Below are positions 7,279 to 14,986 of a stretch of DNA of 17,425 nucleotides, one piece after another. Position 1 is the first letter of the stretch. Each line of letters opens with the position of its first letter. Origin of the DNA: Alphaproteobacteria bacterium UBA7691 (lineage in GTDB: Bacteria; Pseudomonadota; Alphaproteobacteria; Ferrovibrionales; Ferrovibrionaceae); the NCBI GenBank assembly GCA_002482765.1, contig DLGP01000138.1, positions 932 to 18,356 on the forward strand, written 5' to 3'. The notes beneath the pieces are model-generated. The model searched no databases. It worked only from the letters and a program-made list of their open reading frames with translations, and was not told the origin of the DNA. A program made the translations under genes and the position numbers.

Positions 7279-7641
7279 GTGCCAATCAGCATGATTGCTG
7301 CCGAATGTTTGCTGAGCAGTTTGCTGCTTGGTGTTGGCGCTGCCGGCACGCTTGCCGCACAGCATCATGGCGCAGAAGCGCGGGCATTGCTGCCGCTGGT
7401 GCTGCGGCGGCATATGCCGCGCCCTGCCTGGGCGGGGTTTGCTGCGCTGCTGCTGCTGGCATCGGTTGCGCTGGTTGCGATGCTGTATGATGCGGCGGTT
7501 GGCAGCGTTATCTGGCTGGTGGCATTGGCGGTTCTGGGCGGGGCGGCAGTGGGGCTGGTTGGCGCCTGGCCGGCTGTGGCTGGCTGGCTCAGTTTTGTGC
7601 CGCCGCTGCTGGGCCTGCTTGTCGCCGGCTTGCTGCCATGA
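7279..7641 (+). CDS. Small membrane protein, DUF3325-like, of the iron-uptake operon
   Basis: The 120-residue protein is almost wholly hydrophobic, with about four membrane segments (residues 5-24, 50-68, 74-96, 98-118) and a basic loop QHHGAEARALLPLVLRRHMPRP between the first two. That loop with a His pair and the following hydrophobic block fit the DUF3325 proteins usually found beside TonB receptors and PepSY proteins; assignment is by pattern and context. The function is unknown. The GTG at 7279 is preceded by GAGG at 7268-7271; the later ATG 7291 has no ribosome site. The gene overlaps the next one by ATGA. Confidence 0.65.
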   Translation: MPISMIAAECLLSSLLLGVGAAGTLAAQHHGAEARALLPLVLRRHMPRPAWAGFAALLLLASVALVAMLYDAAVGSVIWLVALAVLGGAAVGLVGAWPAVAGWLSFVPPLLGLLVAGLLP

Positions 7642-7892
7642 ATATCAGCACCACCGGGCGGTTGCTGGCGGCATTGCCGGGTGCCGCGCTGGCCGCATTA
7701 TGTTTTGGTGCTGCGCTGGCACGGAATCTGGCGCTGGCACCGCGTGATGCGGTAGATGCCGGCACCCTGGCTGTGGTGTTGGCCTGGACAATATTATCCG
7801 CCCTGGCGATAGCATTAAGGTCGGCCTTTGCTGCCTGGGCCATCATGCTGTCTGTGGCGCTGTTATCGGGCCTTTGGGCCTGGATCGTATGA
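7638..7892 (+). CDS. Small membrane protein, DUF3649-like, of the iron-uptake operon
   Basis: The 84-residue protein has two or three membrane helices (about 9-29, 42-61, 64-83) and begins with RLLAALPGAALAALCFG, which resembles the 'RLLAAVPGGY' start of the DUF3649 family. These proteins occur with DUF3325 and PepSY genes after ferrisiderophore receptors, and their role is not known. Its ATG overlaps the previous stop (7638-7641), so translation is probably coupled. It ends one base before the ATG of the PepSY gene. A different small membrane family is possible, since short hydrophobic proteins are hard to place. Confidence 0.6.
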   Translation: MNISTTGRLLAALPGAALAALCFGAALARNLALAPRDAVDAGTLAVVLAWTILSALAIALRSAFAAWAIMLSVALLSGLWAWIV

Positions 7893-7893
7893 T

Positions 7894-9411
7894 ATGCACC
7901 GCGACCGTATCGTAGCCTTGTATGATGTGCATTCCTGGGCCGGGGTGCTGTTCAGCCTGTTGATTTTTGTGATCTGCGCCAGCGGGGCGCTGGCAGTGTT
8001 TTCCATGGAACTGGATCGCTGGGCCAATCCGGCCTTGCGGGTGCCGCTGGATCAGCCACAGCAGGTGGATGCCGATGCCGCGCTGGCCATTCTTGGCCGC
8101 AGCATCAAACTGAATTTTGATCGCCCTGTCAGCCTGGCATTGCCGGGGGCGCATCCTGGGCTTTACAGCCTGCCCAGCCCGAATGCCGCCGAGCGGCTGC
8201 ACCGCACCTATCTGGATGCCGTTAGCGGCGCTGTGACGGCACCGCGCCAAGCCTATACCTACTGGTTTTTGCGGCATCTGCATGTGCGACTGATGAATCA
8301 CTGGTATGGCCGCGTTTTTATTGGCGCCATCGGCATGGCGATGCTGCTTTCGGTGGTGACCGGCATCCTGATCCACCAGCATCCGCTGCGCGGCCTGTTC
8401 CGCATGCGTTGGCGGCCGGGCAAGGGGGCGCGCGCATTGCTGGCCGATCTGCATAAATGGCTCGGTGTCTGGGGCATGCTGTTTCATCTGATGATCGCCT
8501 TCACCGGCACCTGGCTGGGGCTGGAATATGCCATCCTGAAGCCGCCGGTTGCCTTGGCCAAATTTGATGGCGATGCGGCAGCGGCGCGCCAGGCTTTGAC
8601 CCGGCCTACGGCGCCGCCTGCGGTGCAGCCAGCCGATATGGTGCCATTGGCGATGCTGATCAAACAGGCCGAACAGCACCAGGCCGGTTTTGTGCCCAGC
8701 CTGATCCGGCTGGAAAATTGGGGGCGCAGCAATGCCGAGGCCGTGCTGCATGGCAATCTGCCTTACAGCCTGATTGCCGAGGGCCAGATGGTGTTCCGCT
8801 TCTCCGGTTTGGATGGCCGGTTGATTGCGCTGCGCGATAGCCGCCAGGAAGGCGCCTGGGCGCAGATTGCCATGGCGATGAAGCCGCTGCATTACGGCTA
8901 TTTCGGTGGCTTGTGGCTCAAGTTGCTGTATCTGCTGCTTGGGCTGGCGCCAGCAATATTGGCGCTATCTGGGGCGCTGATCTGGTTTGAGCGGCGGCAG
9001 CGTATCAAGCGCGCGACAGCGGCAGAGTCTGGCCGCGCCATGGCGCGCGCGCGCCGCGTGGTGGTGGCGCTGTTTGCCGGTGGCTGGCTGGCGATATTGC
9101 TTGGCCTGGTGGCGCCAAGCCTGGTGGCGTTGGCTGGCGGGCATATCGGCAGTGATCCGATGACGCCGCTTTTCCTGCTGCCATGGGCGGGTGCTGCCCT
9201 GCTGCTGGGCTTGCTGCGCCATGAATATCAGATCGCCCAATATTCCATGCTTGCAGGCACTGCACTTGCGCTTGCTGCGGCTGGCATTGCCGTGGTGCCG
9301 CCATTTGATGGCCCCAGCCTTGCAGTTGGCGTGGCAGCATTGTTGCTGGCGCTGGTTCATGCCTGGCTTTGGCATGTTTTCAGACGGCCGCAGGATACGC
9401 CTGCGCATTGA
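7894..9411 (+). CDS. PepSY-associated TM protein (PiuB/FoxB-like), probable siderophore-iron reductase component
   Basis: The protein has 505 residues. The first helix follows the family start (RIVALYDVHSWAGVLFSLLIF), and further helices lie near residues 140-165 and 190-215 (DLHKWLGVWGMLFHLMIAFTGTWLGLE) and near 345-365, followed by four more in the C-terminal quarter. A large periplasmic segment lies between helices. Conserved-looking His residues sit in or next to helices (HSW, RHLHVRLMNHW, HQH, DLHKW, FHLM), which fits heme binding proposed for PepSY_TM proteins that reduce ferric siderophores in the periplasm. ATG 7894 was chosen because the homology begins there; in-frame sequence upstream overlaps the previous gene. 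The last four helices are longer than in the shortest family members. It ends the iron operon. Confidence 0.8.
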   Translation: MHRDRIVALYDVHSWAGVLFSLLIFVICASGALAVFSMELDRWANPALRVPLDQPQQVDADAALAILGRSIKLNFDRPVSLALPGAHPGLYSLPSPNAAERLHRTYLDAVSGAVTAPRQAYTYWFLRHLHVRLMNHWYGRVFIGAIGMAMLLSVVTGILIHQHPLRGLFRMRWRPGKGARALLADLHKWLGVWGMLFHLMIAFTGTWLGLEYAILKPPVALAKFDGDAAAARQALTRPTAPPAVQPADMVPLAMLIKQAEQHQAGFVPSLIRLENWGRSNAEAVLHGNLPYSLIAEGQMVFRFSGLDGRLIALRDSRQEGAWAQIAMAMKPLHYGYFGGLWLKLLYLLLGLAPAILALSGALIWFERRQRIKRATAAESGRAMARARRVVVALFAGGWLAILLGLVAPSLVALAGGHIGSDPMTPLFLLPWAGAALLLGLLRHEYQIAQYSMLAGTALALAAAGIAVVPPFDGPSLAVGVAALLLALVHAWLWHVFRRPQDTPAH

Positions 9412-9465
9412 CTTACCCCTGTGCAAGTCCTACCTCTGAGGCAGATTTGCATAGCGGAGGGGACA

Positions 9466-10482
9466 ATGACGGATAACCGGAAATGGGTGCTGGCGCGGCG
9501 CCCGGCTGCTGAGCCCAGCGTGGCGGATTTCAGGCTGGAGGTGACGCCGCTGCCGCAGCAACTGGCACCCGGCGAAGTGCTGGTGCGCACCAAATTCCTC
9601 TCGCTTGATCCGTATATGCGCTGGCGCATGAACGACGCCAAATCCTATGCCCGCCCGGTGGCGTTGGGCGAGGTGATGGTGGGCACCACGGTGGGCGAGG
9701 TGCTGCGCTCGGAGAGCGCCGATTATGCGCCGGGCGATTTGGTGGTGGGCGCGGGTGGCTGGCAGGAATATGCCGTGTTGCCGGTTGCCGGCTTGCGCAA
9801 ACTGGATGCGGCGGCGGCGCCACTTCCCACGGCTTTGGGCAGCCTGGGCATGCCGGGCTTCACAGCTTATGCCGGCCTGATGAAAATTGGCCAGCCCAAG
9901 GCCGGCGAAACCGTGGTGGTGGCGGCAGCCACCGGCTCCGTAGGCGCGATGGTGGGGCAATTGGCACGGTTGCAGGGCTGCCGTACGGTGGCTATCGCTG
10001 GCGGCGCCGAGAAATGTGCTTATGCGCTGGAGACTTTGAAGTTCGATGCCGCACTGGACCATCGCGATCCGGCATTGGCAGAGAAGCTGGCTGCCGCTTG
10101 CCCGCAGGGTATTGATGTTTATTTTGAGAATGTCGGTGGCAAAGTGTGGGATGCGGTGATCCCGCTGCTGAATGATTTTGCCCGCATTCCGGTTTGTGGC
10201 CTGATCTCGCAATATAATCTTGGCAATGCCGCCGATGGCGCCACGCCGATGACCGCGCTGATGCGCGATGTGCTGGTGAAGCGCCTGCTGTTGCGCGGCT
10301 TCATCGTCACCGATTTTGTAGAATATCGCGATGAATTCCTGCGTTATGCCACGCCGCTGGTGGCAGATGGCACGCTACAGGTGCGTGAGGATATCGTTGA
10401 TGGCATGGAAAATACGCCCGAAGCCTTTATCGGCCTGTTGGCCGGGCGCAATTTTGGCAAACTGATCGTCAGGTTTGCCTGA
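9466..10482 (+). CDS. Zinc-free MDR NADP-dependent oxidoreductase (YncB/CurA/PTGR-like)
   Basis: The 338-residue protein is a medium-chain reductase of the leukotriene B4 dehydrogenase / prostaglandin reductase group, which reduces the alpha,beta double bond of enals and enones with NADPH. Landmarks are FLSLDPYMRWRMND (about residue 39), GEVMVGTTVGEVL, GSLGMPGFTAYAGL, the nucleotide site AAATGSVGAMVGQLA, VAIAGGAEKC and GIDVYFENVGGKVWDAVIPLLN. No zinc-ligand pattern is present. GGAGGGG at 9456-9462 precedes the ATG at 9466, which excludes the upstream in-frame ATG-less extension. It stands alone between the iron operon and a convergent operon. TTGACT at 9408 resembles a -35 box but no good -10 follows. 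The 3' end is part of a perfect hairpin. Confidence 0.88.
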   Translation: MTDNRKWVLARRPAAEPSVADFRLEVTPLPQQLAPGEVLVRTKFLSLDPYMRWRMNDAKSYARPVALGEVMVGTTVGEVLRSESADYAPGDLVVGAGGWQEYAVLPVAGLRKLDAAAAPLPTALGSLGMPGFTAYAGLMKIGQPKAGETVVVAAATGSVGAMVGQLARLQGCRTVAIAGGAEKCAYALETLKFDAALDHRDPALAEKLAAACPQGIDVYFENVGGKVWDAVIPLLNDFARIPVCGLISQYNLGNAADGATPMTALMRDVLVKRLLLRGFIVTDFVEYRDEFLRYATPLVADGTLQVREDIVDGMENTPEAFIGLLAGRNFGKLIVRFA

Positions 10483-10489
10483 CGATCAG
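10462..10489. terminator. Perfect 12-bp stem with TTTG loop between convergent genes
   Basis: Arms CTGATCGTCAGG (10462-10473) and CCTGACGATCAG (10478-10489) are fully complementary around a TTTG loop. The structure includes the last codons and TGA of the MDR gene and ends 12 bases before the stop codon of the opposing gene. No T-run follows on the plus strand; on the minus strand it is followed by TTTGCC. It could stop transcription from both sides or protect mRNA ends. Confidence 0.5.
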
Positions 10490-10500
10490 CCGCCGGCAGG

Positions 10501-11397
10501 CTAATCCGTGTCCGGGTGGAGCACAAAATCCACCCGGTCATGTTCGCGGGCGCGCAGCAGAAAATCGCAAACCCGCACAATCTGTGAATCAAGCATCTCG
10601 CGGCCATAGACCGTCAGGCAGCCGCTGGCCTCCGCGATGCGCAGCAGCTTGGTGCGATCCGGGTCCATGATTGCATCCATCACCACTACATGGCTTGGAA
10701 TTGTGCTCGCCGTGATGGGCGCCGCATTTTCATCCAGCATGCCGACCGGGCTGGCATTGATTAGCAAATCGATATCATCCAGTCGCGAGGCACCGATGCT
10801 GACATTAAGCGCCGGATAGGCAGCGGCAAGGCTGCTGCCCAGATTCTGCGCGCGTATGGTATCCGGTTCAACGATGCGCAAAGCTGCAATGCCTTTGCGT
10901 GCCAGTTCGGCGCCGATGGCAGCGCCAGCCCCGCCGGCCCCCAGCAATTGCACCCGTTTGCCCGGCATTTTCACGCCGCGCCGCTCAATCGCGGCAACGC
11001 AGCCAACGCCATCAAACATTTCGCCCAGCCAGGCATCATCGCGGCAGCGTGCGATCACCGAAATGCTGTTGCTGATCCGCGCCATCGGCCCGATATGCTG
11101 CAAATGCGGTGCGATGCGGGTTTTGTGCGGCACTGTCACTACCAGGCCGTCCAGATTGCCCAGCTTGAGCAATTGCGGAAACACATCGTCGAAATCTTCC
11201 GGCCGGATATGGATCGGCAGCAGGATGGCGTCATGGCCGCGCTTGCGCAATTCATACGTTACGGTTTCCGGCGAGCGTGCCTGTTCGATCGGGTGGCCCA
11301 GAATGCCATAGAGCCGGGTGCGGCCGCTGACAAAATCGGCCGAGCCGGCGCGCTGCGGCGGCAGGCGCAGGATGTTATCAGGCAGGGCAGTGGTCAT
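10501..11397 (-). CDS. Divergent shikimate/quinate dehydrogenase-family protein (AroE-like), probably NAD-linked
   Basis: The 298-residue protein has the AroE fold: GHPIEQARSP (34-43), VVTVPHK (86-92, Lys92 at the catalytic-lysine position), EMFDGVG (Asp129 at the catalytic-Asp position), the nucleotide loop GAGGAG (153-158) and MLDSQ (Gln272). Several residues that hold shikimate in true AroE are replaced: the first Ser of the SxSP loop is Ala40, the Asn before TVP is Val86, and the GAVNT motif reads SNSIS. The NADP-binding NRT motif reads EPD (177-179), which suggests NAD rather than NADP. It therefore is probably not the biosynthetic shikimate dehydrogenase but a catabolic relative with another substrate. 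Its start overlaps the stop of the FAD oxidase gene by ATGA, so the two form one operon. Confidence 0.8.
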   Translation of the reverse strand: MTTALPDNILRLPPQRAGSADFVSGRTRLYGILGHPIEQARSPETVTYELRKRGHDAILLPIHIRPEDFDDVFPQLLKLGNLDGLVVTVPHKTRIAPHLQHIGPMARISNSISVIARCRDDAWLGEMFDGVGCVAAIERRGVKMPGKRVQLLGAGGAGAAIGAELARKGIAALRIVEPDTIRAQNLGSSLAAAYPALNVSIGASRLDDIDLLINASPVGMLDENAAPITASTIPSHVVVMDAIMDPDRTKLLRIAEASGCLTVYGREMLDSQIVRVCDFLLRAREHDRVDFVLHPDTD

Positions 11398-12806
11398 GCG
11401 TTGTACTCCAGCATTTTTCCAGGATTCATGATGTTGTTGGGGTCGATTGAGCGTTTGATCAGGCGCATCAGCGCCAATGTCTGCTCGCCATGCTCCAGCG
11501 GCAGGTATTTGCGTTTTTCCTGGCCGATGCCGTGCTCGCCGGTGCAGGTGCCGTCCATCGCGATGGCGCGTTCCACCATGCGATGCACAAACTGCATCAC
11601 AGTGTTGATTTCGGCCGGATTGTTCATGTCCACCATCGGCTGCACATGGAAATTGCCATCGCCGACATGGCCGACAATGGGCGCGATCAGCCCCAGCGCC
11701 TGGATTTCCTGCTTGGTGGCTTCAACACAATCCGCAAGGCGTGAGATCGGCACGCAGACATCGGTGGGAATCGGCCGGGCGCCGGGTCTGAGGCCGATAC
11801 AGGCCCAATAGGCATCATGCCGGGCTTTCCACAGCCGAGAACGCTCTTCCGGTTTATCTGACCATTCAAAGGGGCCACCCTCGAACATCTCGGCGATTTC
11901 GCCAAAACGCCGCGATTGTTCGGCAACACCATCCGGTGTGCCATGGAATTCCAGCAGCAATAGTGGGGATTCTGTCAGGCCGAGGCCGGAATGGCGATTG
12001 ACCGCTGCCACCGTCACTTCATCCAGCAATTCGATCCGTGCCACCGGCAATGCGCTCTGGATCGTGGCAATCACGGCATCACAGGCGGCGCGCACATTGG
12101 GGAAAGGGCAGATTGCCGCAGCCACGGCTTCCGGAATCGGCGAGAGGCGCAGCACCAGTTCGGTGATGATGCCCAGCGTGCCTTCCGAGCCGACAAACAG
12201 CCGGGTCAGGTCATAACCGGCCGAACTTTTGCGCGCTCGTCTTGCCGTGCGCACGATATCGCCATTCGGCAATACGGCGGTGAGGGCAATCACATTGTCC
12301 TTCATCGTGCCATAGCGCACTGCATTGGTGCCGGAGGCGCGGGTGGCAGCCATGCCGCCCAGCGAGGCATCGGCGCCGGGATCAATCGGAAAGAACAGTC
12401 CGGTGTCACGCAGATATTCGTTCAGCATGCCGCGCGTCACCCCCGGCTGCACCACACAATCAAGATCCTCGGTATGCACAGCCAGGATCTGCTTCATATT
12501 GCCGAGATCGATGCAGATGCCGCCAAAGGGTGCATTGACATGGCCTTCAAAAGACGAGCCCGAGCCATAAGCAATCACCGGCACACCTTCGGCAGCACAG
12601 AGTCGAACGATCTCGGCCACTTCCTCGGTGCTCTCGGCGAACACCACTGCATCCGGTGGCTGGCTTGGTATCCAGGTGAGCTGACTGGAATGCTGTTGCC
12701 GCACGGCTTCGCTGGTGCTGAAGCGCGTGCCAAAACGCGCATCCAGGCTGTCGCGTACACGCTTGAGGGCTTCAGGTTGGGCGGCGGCGCGGCTGCTATC
12801 TGCCAT
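11394..12806 (-). CDS. FAD-linked oxidase, D-lactate dehydrogenase (cytochrome)/GlcD type
   Basis: The 470-residue protein has an N-terminal PCMH-type FAD domain (about 48-225: YGSGSSFEGHVNAPFGGICID, QPGVTRGMLNEYL, ADASLGGMAATRASGTNAVRYG, GYDLTRLFVGSEGTLGIITE) and the C-terminal FAD-oxidase domain with VGHVGDGNFHV, GTCTGEHGIGQEK and SIDPNNIMNPGKML. These mark the D-2-hydroxyacid dehydrogenases (D-lactate, glycolate, 2-hydroxyglutarate) that pass electrons to quinone or cytochrome. The exact 2-hydroxyacid is not determined. The start was moved from 12818 to ATG 12806 because GGAGG lies 5 bases before it. It is divergent from the MaoC gene, shares the promoter region with it, and is co-transcribed with the AroE-like gene. 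Confidence 0.87.
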   Translation of the reverse strand: MADSSRAAAQPEALKRVRDSLDARFGTRFSTSEAVRQQHSSQLTWIPSQPPDAVVFAESTEEVAEIVRLCAAEGVPVIAYGSGSSFEGHVNAPFGGICIDLGNMKQILAVHTEDLDCVVQPGVTRGMLNEYLRDTGLFFPIDPGADASLGGMAATRASGTNAVRYGTMKDNVIALTAVLPNGDIVRTARRARKSSAGYDLTRLFVGSEGTLGIITELVLRLSPIPEAVAAAICPFPNVRAACDAVIATIQSALPVARIELLDEVTVAAVNRHSGLGLTESPLLLLEFHGTPDGVAEQSRRFGEIAEMFEGGPFEWSDKPEERSRLWKARHDAYWACIGLRPGARPIPTDVCVPISRLADCVEATKQEIQALGLIAPIVGHVGDGNFHVQPMVDMNNPAEINTVMQFVHRMVERAIAMDGTCTGEHGIGQEKRKYLPLEHGEQTLALMRLIKRSIDPNNIMNPGKMLEYNA

Positions 12807-12811
12807 ATTTT

Positions 12812-12816
12812 CCTCC
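12812..12816 (-). promoter_or_regulatory. Shine-Dalgarno GGAGG fixing the FAD oxidase start
   Basis: On the minus strand GGAGG is followed by AAAAT and ATG (12806). An in-frame ATG at 12818 overlaps this site and would have no ribosome site of its own, so the shorter protein is preferred. Confidence 0.7.
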
Positions 12817-12842
12817 ATACACTGACAACCTCATAGCAGATA

Positions 12843-12871
12843 TTGACCTACATGCAAGTAAGCATTATAAG
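12843..12871 (+). promoter_or_regulatory. Promoter of the MaoC operon (TTGACC-17-TATAAG)
   Basis: TTGACC at 12843-12848 and TATAAG at 12866-12871 are separated by 17 bases, close to sigma-70-type consensus. The operator-like sequence at 12845-12860 lies between and over these boxes, so a bound repressor would block polymerase. On the minus strand TTGCAT (12857-12852) and TATGAG (12835-12830), 16 apart, may drive the divergent FAD oxidase gene. Confidence 0.6.
12845..12860. promoter_or_regulatory. Operator copy B (GACCTACATGCAAGTA)
   Basis: It matches the perfect palindrome at 15012-15027 in 13 of 16 positions and is itself an imperfect dyad (5 of 8 arm pairs). It is placed between the divergent FAD-oxidase and MaoC transcription units, overlapping the -35/spacer of the plus-strand promoter and the probable -35 of the minus-strand promoter. 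Confidence 0.6.
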
Positions 12872-12898
12872 GGCCGCCGTCTCATTGGGAGGGATGCC

Positions 12899-13354
12899 AT
12901 GCAGGAAGCGGATTTCCACGTCGCCATCGGCGACCAGGTGCGGTTTTCAAAAACCGTCAGCGAAAGCGATGTCTATCTGTTCGCCGGTATCACCGGTGAT
13001 CTGTCGGATGTGCATTGCAATGAAGAGTTCATGAAGAAGTCGGCCTTTGGCCATCGCATTGCTCATGGCGTGCTATCGATGGGCTTCATGTCCACAGCTT
13101 CGACGCTGATGTTCACGCCGCATGTCGACAAGTATGTTGGCTTCACGCCGGTTTCGCAGGGTTATGACCGCGTGCGCTTCATGGGGCCGGTTTTTTTCGG
13201 CGATACCGTGACGATCACCTACACCATCGCCAAGATCGAGGCCGAGCGTTTCCGCTGCCTGTCGGATGTGGTGGTCAGCAACCAGCATGGCAAGCCGGTG
13301 GCCTCTGCCACGCATATCATGCGCTGGGTGCCACAGCAGGGTGCGCGCCAATGA
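12899..13354 (+). CDS. MaoC-like (R)-specific enoyl-CoA hydratase / hydroxyacyl-CoA dehydratase
   Basis: The 151-residue single hot-dog protein carries the hydratase motif: GDLSDVHCNEEF with Asp34 and His39 as the catalytic pair, then AFGHRIAHGVLSMGFMS. PhaJ-type enzymes of this length add water to trans-2-enoyl-CoA to give (R)-3-hydroxyacyl-CoA; related proteins act on mesaconyl-CoA. GGGAGGG precedes ATG 12899. It is the first gene of the plus-strand operon; the following SDR overlaps its stop (ATGA at 13351-13354) and could oxidise the hydroxyacyl product. An operator copy lies in its promoter, pointing to induction by a substrate or acyl-CoA. Confidence 0.85.
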   Translation: MQEADFHVAIGDQVRFSKTVSESDVYLFAGITGDLSDVHCNEEFMKKSAFGHRIAHGVLSMGFMSTASTLMFTPHVDKYVGFTPVSQGYDRVRFMGPVFFGDTVTITYTIAKIEAERFRCLSDVVVSNQHGKPVASATHIMRWVPQQGARQ

Positions 13355-14139
13355 GTATGCAACAGCAGCAGCGCCGCGCCGCCTTTGTCACCGGTGGCCG
13401 TCGTGGAATCGGCCGCGCCATTGCCTATGCCCTGGCTGAGCAAGGCTTCGATGTGGTGGTGAACGATCTGGAGCGTGATGACGCCGCCGCAGAAACCCTG
13501 GCTGGAATCGCCGAGCGCGGCGGCCGGGCGGCTTTTGTTATTGGTAATGTGGCAGATCTTGAGCAGCATGCCCGCATGGTGGATGAAGCGGCCGTATTCG
13601 GCCCGCTGGCCTGTCTGGTCAACAATGCCGGGGTGCAGACTGCCTATCGCGGCGACATGCTGGAAATTCCGGTGGAAAGTTTTGACCGCCTGATTGATGT
13701 CAATCTGCGTGGCTCATTCTTTCTCACCCAGCGCATCGCCAAGCGTATGATTGCTGAACCGGCTGGCGACGTGACCCGGCCTGCACGGTCGGTAATTTTT
13801 ATCTCGTCTGGCAATGCCGTTATCGCCACGGCGGCGCAAGCGGATTACTGCATTTCCAAATCCGGCATTGCCATGATGGCGACGTTATTTGCGTTGCGTT
13901 TGGCGGAACATGGTATTGCGGTGCATGAGGTGCGGCCCGGCATTATTCGCACCGACATGACCAAGGATGTGTTTGAGAAATACGATGGCTGGGTGCAGGG
14001 GCGTGGCTTCCCGCTGGCACGCTGGGGCGAGGCCGATGATATCGGCCGCACCGTGGCTGTGCTGGCTGCCGGATTGCTGCCGTATTCAACGGGCCATGCC
14101 TTCCATGTTGATGGCGGCATTCATATCCGGCGCACTTAA
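13351..14139 (+). CDS. SDR-family dehydrogenase 1 (FabG-like 3-oxoacyl reductase type)
   Basis: The 262-residue classical SDR shows the nucleotide motif TGGRRGIG (14-21), Asp39 in VVVNDLERD, NNAG (91-94), Asn118 in DVNLRGSFF, Ser153 in FISSGNA, and Tyr166/Lys170 in YCISK, followed by the PG motif in VRPGIIRTDM. All four catalytic positions are present, so it should be an active NAD(P) oxidoreductase of a hydroxyl/carbonyl substrate. Annotators often name such proteins 3-ketoacyl-ACP reductase, but its place behind a MaoC hydratase suggests a catabolic step such as oxidation of a hydroxyacyl-CoA or hydroxy acid. The start at 13351 overlaps the MaoC stop. Confidence 0.87.
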   Translation: MSMQQQQRRAAFVTGGRRGIGRAIAYALAEQGFDVVVNDLERDDAAAETLAGIAERGGRAAFVIGNVADLEQHARMVDEAAVFGPLACLVNNAGVQTAYRGDMLEIPVESFDRLIDVNLRGSFFLTQRIAKRMIAEPAGDVTRPARSVIFISSGNAVIATAAQADYCISKSGIAMMATLFALRLAEHGIAVHEVRPGIIRTDMTKDVFEKYDGWVQGRGFPLARWGEADDIGRTVAVLAAGLLPYSTGHAFHVDGGIHIRRT

Positions 14140-14174
14140 TCCGCCTCCGCACAGCGTATACAGGATATTCCAGC

Positions 14175-14948
14175 ATGTATGATTATTCGGGTGATGTTGC
14201 AGTCGTAACCGGCGCAGCGCATGGCATCGGCAGAAATATCGCCGAGCGTTTGGTTGCCGAAGGCTGCAAGGTGGCATTGTGGGATGTCGATGCAACCGGG
14301 CTTGAGGCGCTCGCCGTCAAGCTGCGCGAGCAGGGCGCCATGGTTAGTGTCGGCAAGGTTGACGTGTCTGATCTTGAGGCAGTGCGCGAAGCTGCTGCAA
14401 AAGCGAGCAGTGAACTCGGCGCCTCGCCCAGTGTCTTGATCAATGGGGCCGGGATAGGGCAGGTTGCGTCGATACTCGACGGCACGCCGGAAGATTTTGA
14501 TTACACCATGCGGGTCAATGTACGCGGGACCTATAATTGTTGCCACACGATTGTGCCGATGATGACCAAGAACGGTGGCGGCCGCATCATCAATATCGCT
14601 TCCTGGTTCGGCAAATCCGGCCGTCCGATGTCGCTTGCCTATTGCGCATCGAAATTCGCGCTGATCGGCATGACGCAATCGATGGCGCTGGACCTCGCCA
14701 AGTTCGGCATTCGCGTCAATGCGGTTTGCCCCGGCACCATCACCAATACGCGGATGCGCGAACAGGCCGATGCCGAAGCGATTGCAAAGGGTTTGCCGCC
14801 GGCCGCCGAGCGTGTGCATCTGATTCCGCTTGGCCGCTTGGGGCAGCCGCAGGATATCGCCAATGTGGTGGCGTTCCTGATATCGGACCAGGCCAGCTAT
14901 ATGACGGGCCAGTCGATCAACGTTACCGGTGGTCTCTGGATGAATTGA
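14175..14948 (+). CDS. SDR-family dehydrogenase 2
   Basis: The 257-residue classical SDR has TGAAHGIG (12-19), Asp37 at the end of beta-2 (ALWDVD, usually a sign of NAD preference), Asn115 in RVNVRGTY, Ser143 in NIASWFG, Tyr156/Lys160 in YCASK, and PG in VCPGTITNTRM; the end SYMTGQSINVTGG is typical. The NNAG motif reads NGAG (90-93), with the second Asn replaced by Gly. It is closer to sorbitol/D-threitol-type and cyclic-alcohol SDRs in general look than to SDR 1, but the substrate is unknown. It starts 35 bases after SDR 1 with AGGA 9 bases before the ATG, and probably belongs to the same operon. Confidence 0.87.
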   Translation: MYDYSGDVAVVTGAAHGIGRNIAERLVAEGCKVALWDVDATGLEALAVKLREQGAMVSVGKVDVSDLEAVREAAAKASSELGASPSVLINGAGIGQVASILDGTPEDFDYTMRVNVRGTYNCCHTIVPMMTKNGGGRIINIASWFGKSGRPMSLAYCASKFALIGMTQSMALDLAKFGIRVNAVCPGTITNTRMREQADAEAIAKGLPPAAERVHLIPLGRLGQPQDIANVVAFLISDQASYMTGQSINVTGGLWMN

Positions 14949-14986
14949 GTTTTTCTCCTGCTGGCGCCTCGGGCGCGGCAGGGGCC

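Noticed and set aside
7843..8892. Long open frame on the minus strand opposite the PepSY gene
   Set aside because: Shadow of the membrane-protein gene; the product is His/Gln/Arg-rich and resembles no family.
9408..9431. ACTTAC...GCAAGT resembling a third copy of the livH-type operator before the MDR gene
   Set aside because: The half-sites are four bases further apart than in copies A and B and the centre is not palindromic, so one dimer would not fit both spacings.
9445..9452. ATTTGCAT before the MDR gene, like the XRE-cupin half-sites
   Set aside because: It is a single half-site without a partner arm; similar short words also appear elsewhere (for example at 3646-3652) and are expected by chance.
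10948..11811. Plus-strand open frame across the AroE-like and FAD oxidase genes
   Set aside because: It is antisense to two clear enzymes and shows no domain or ribosome site.
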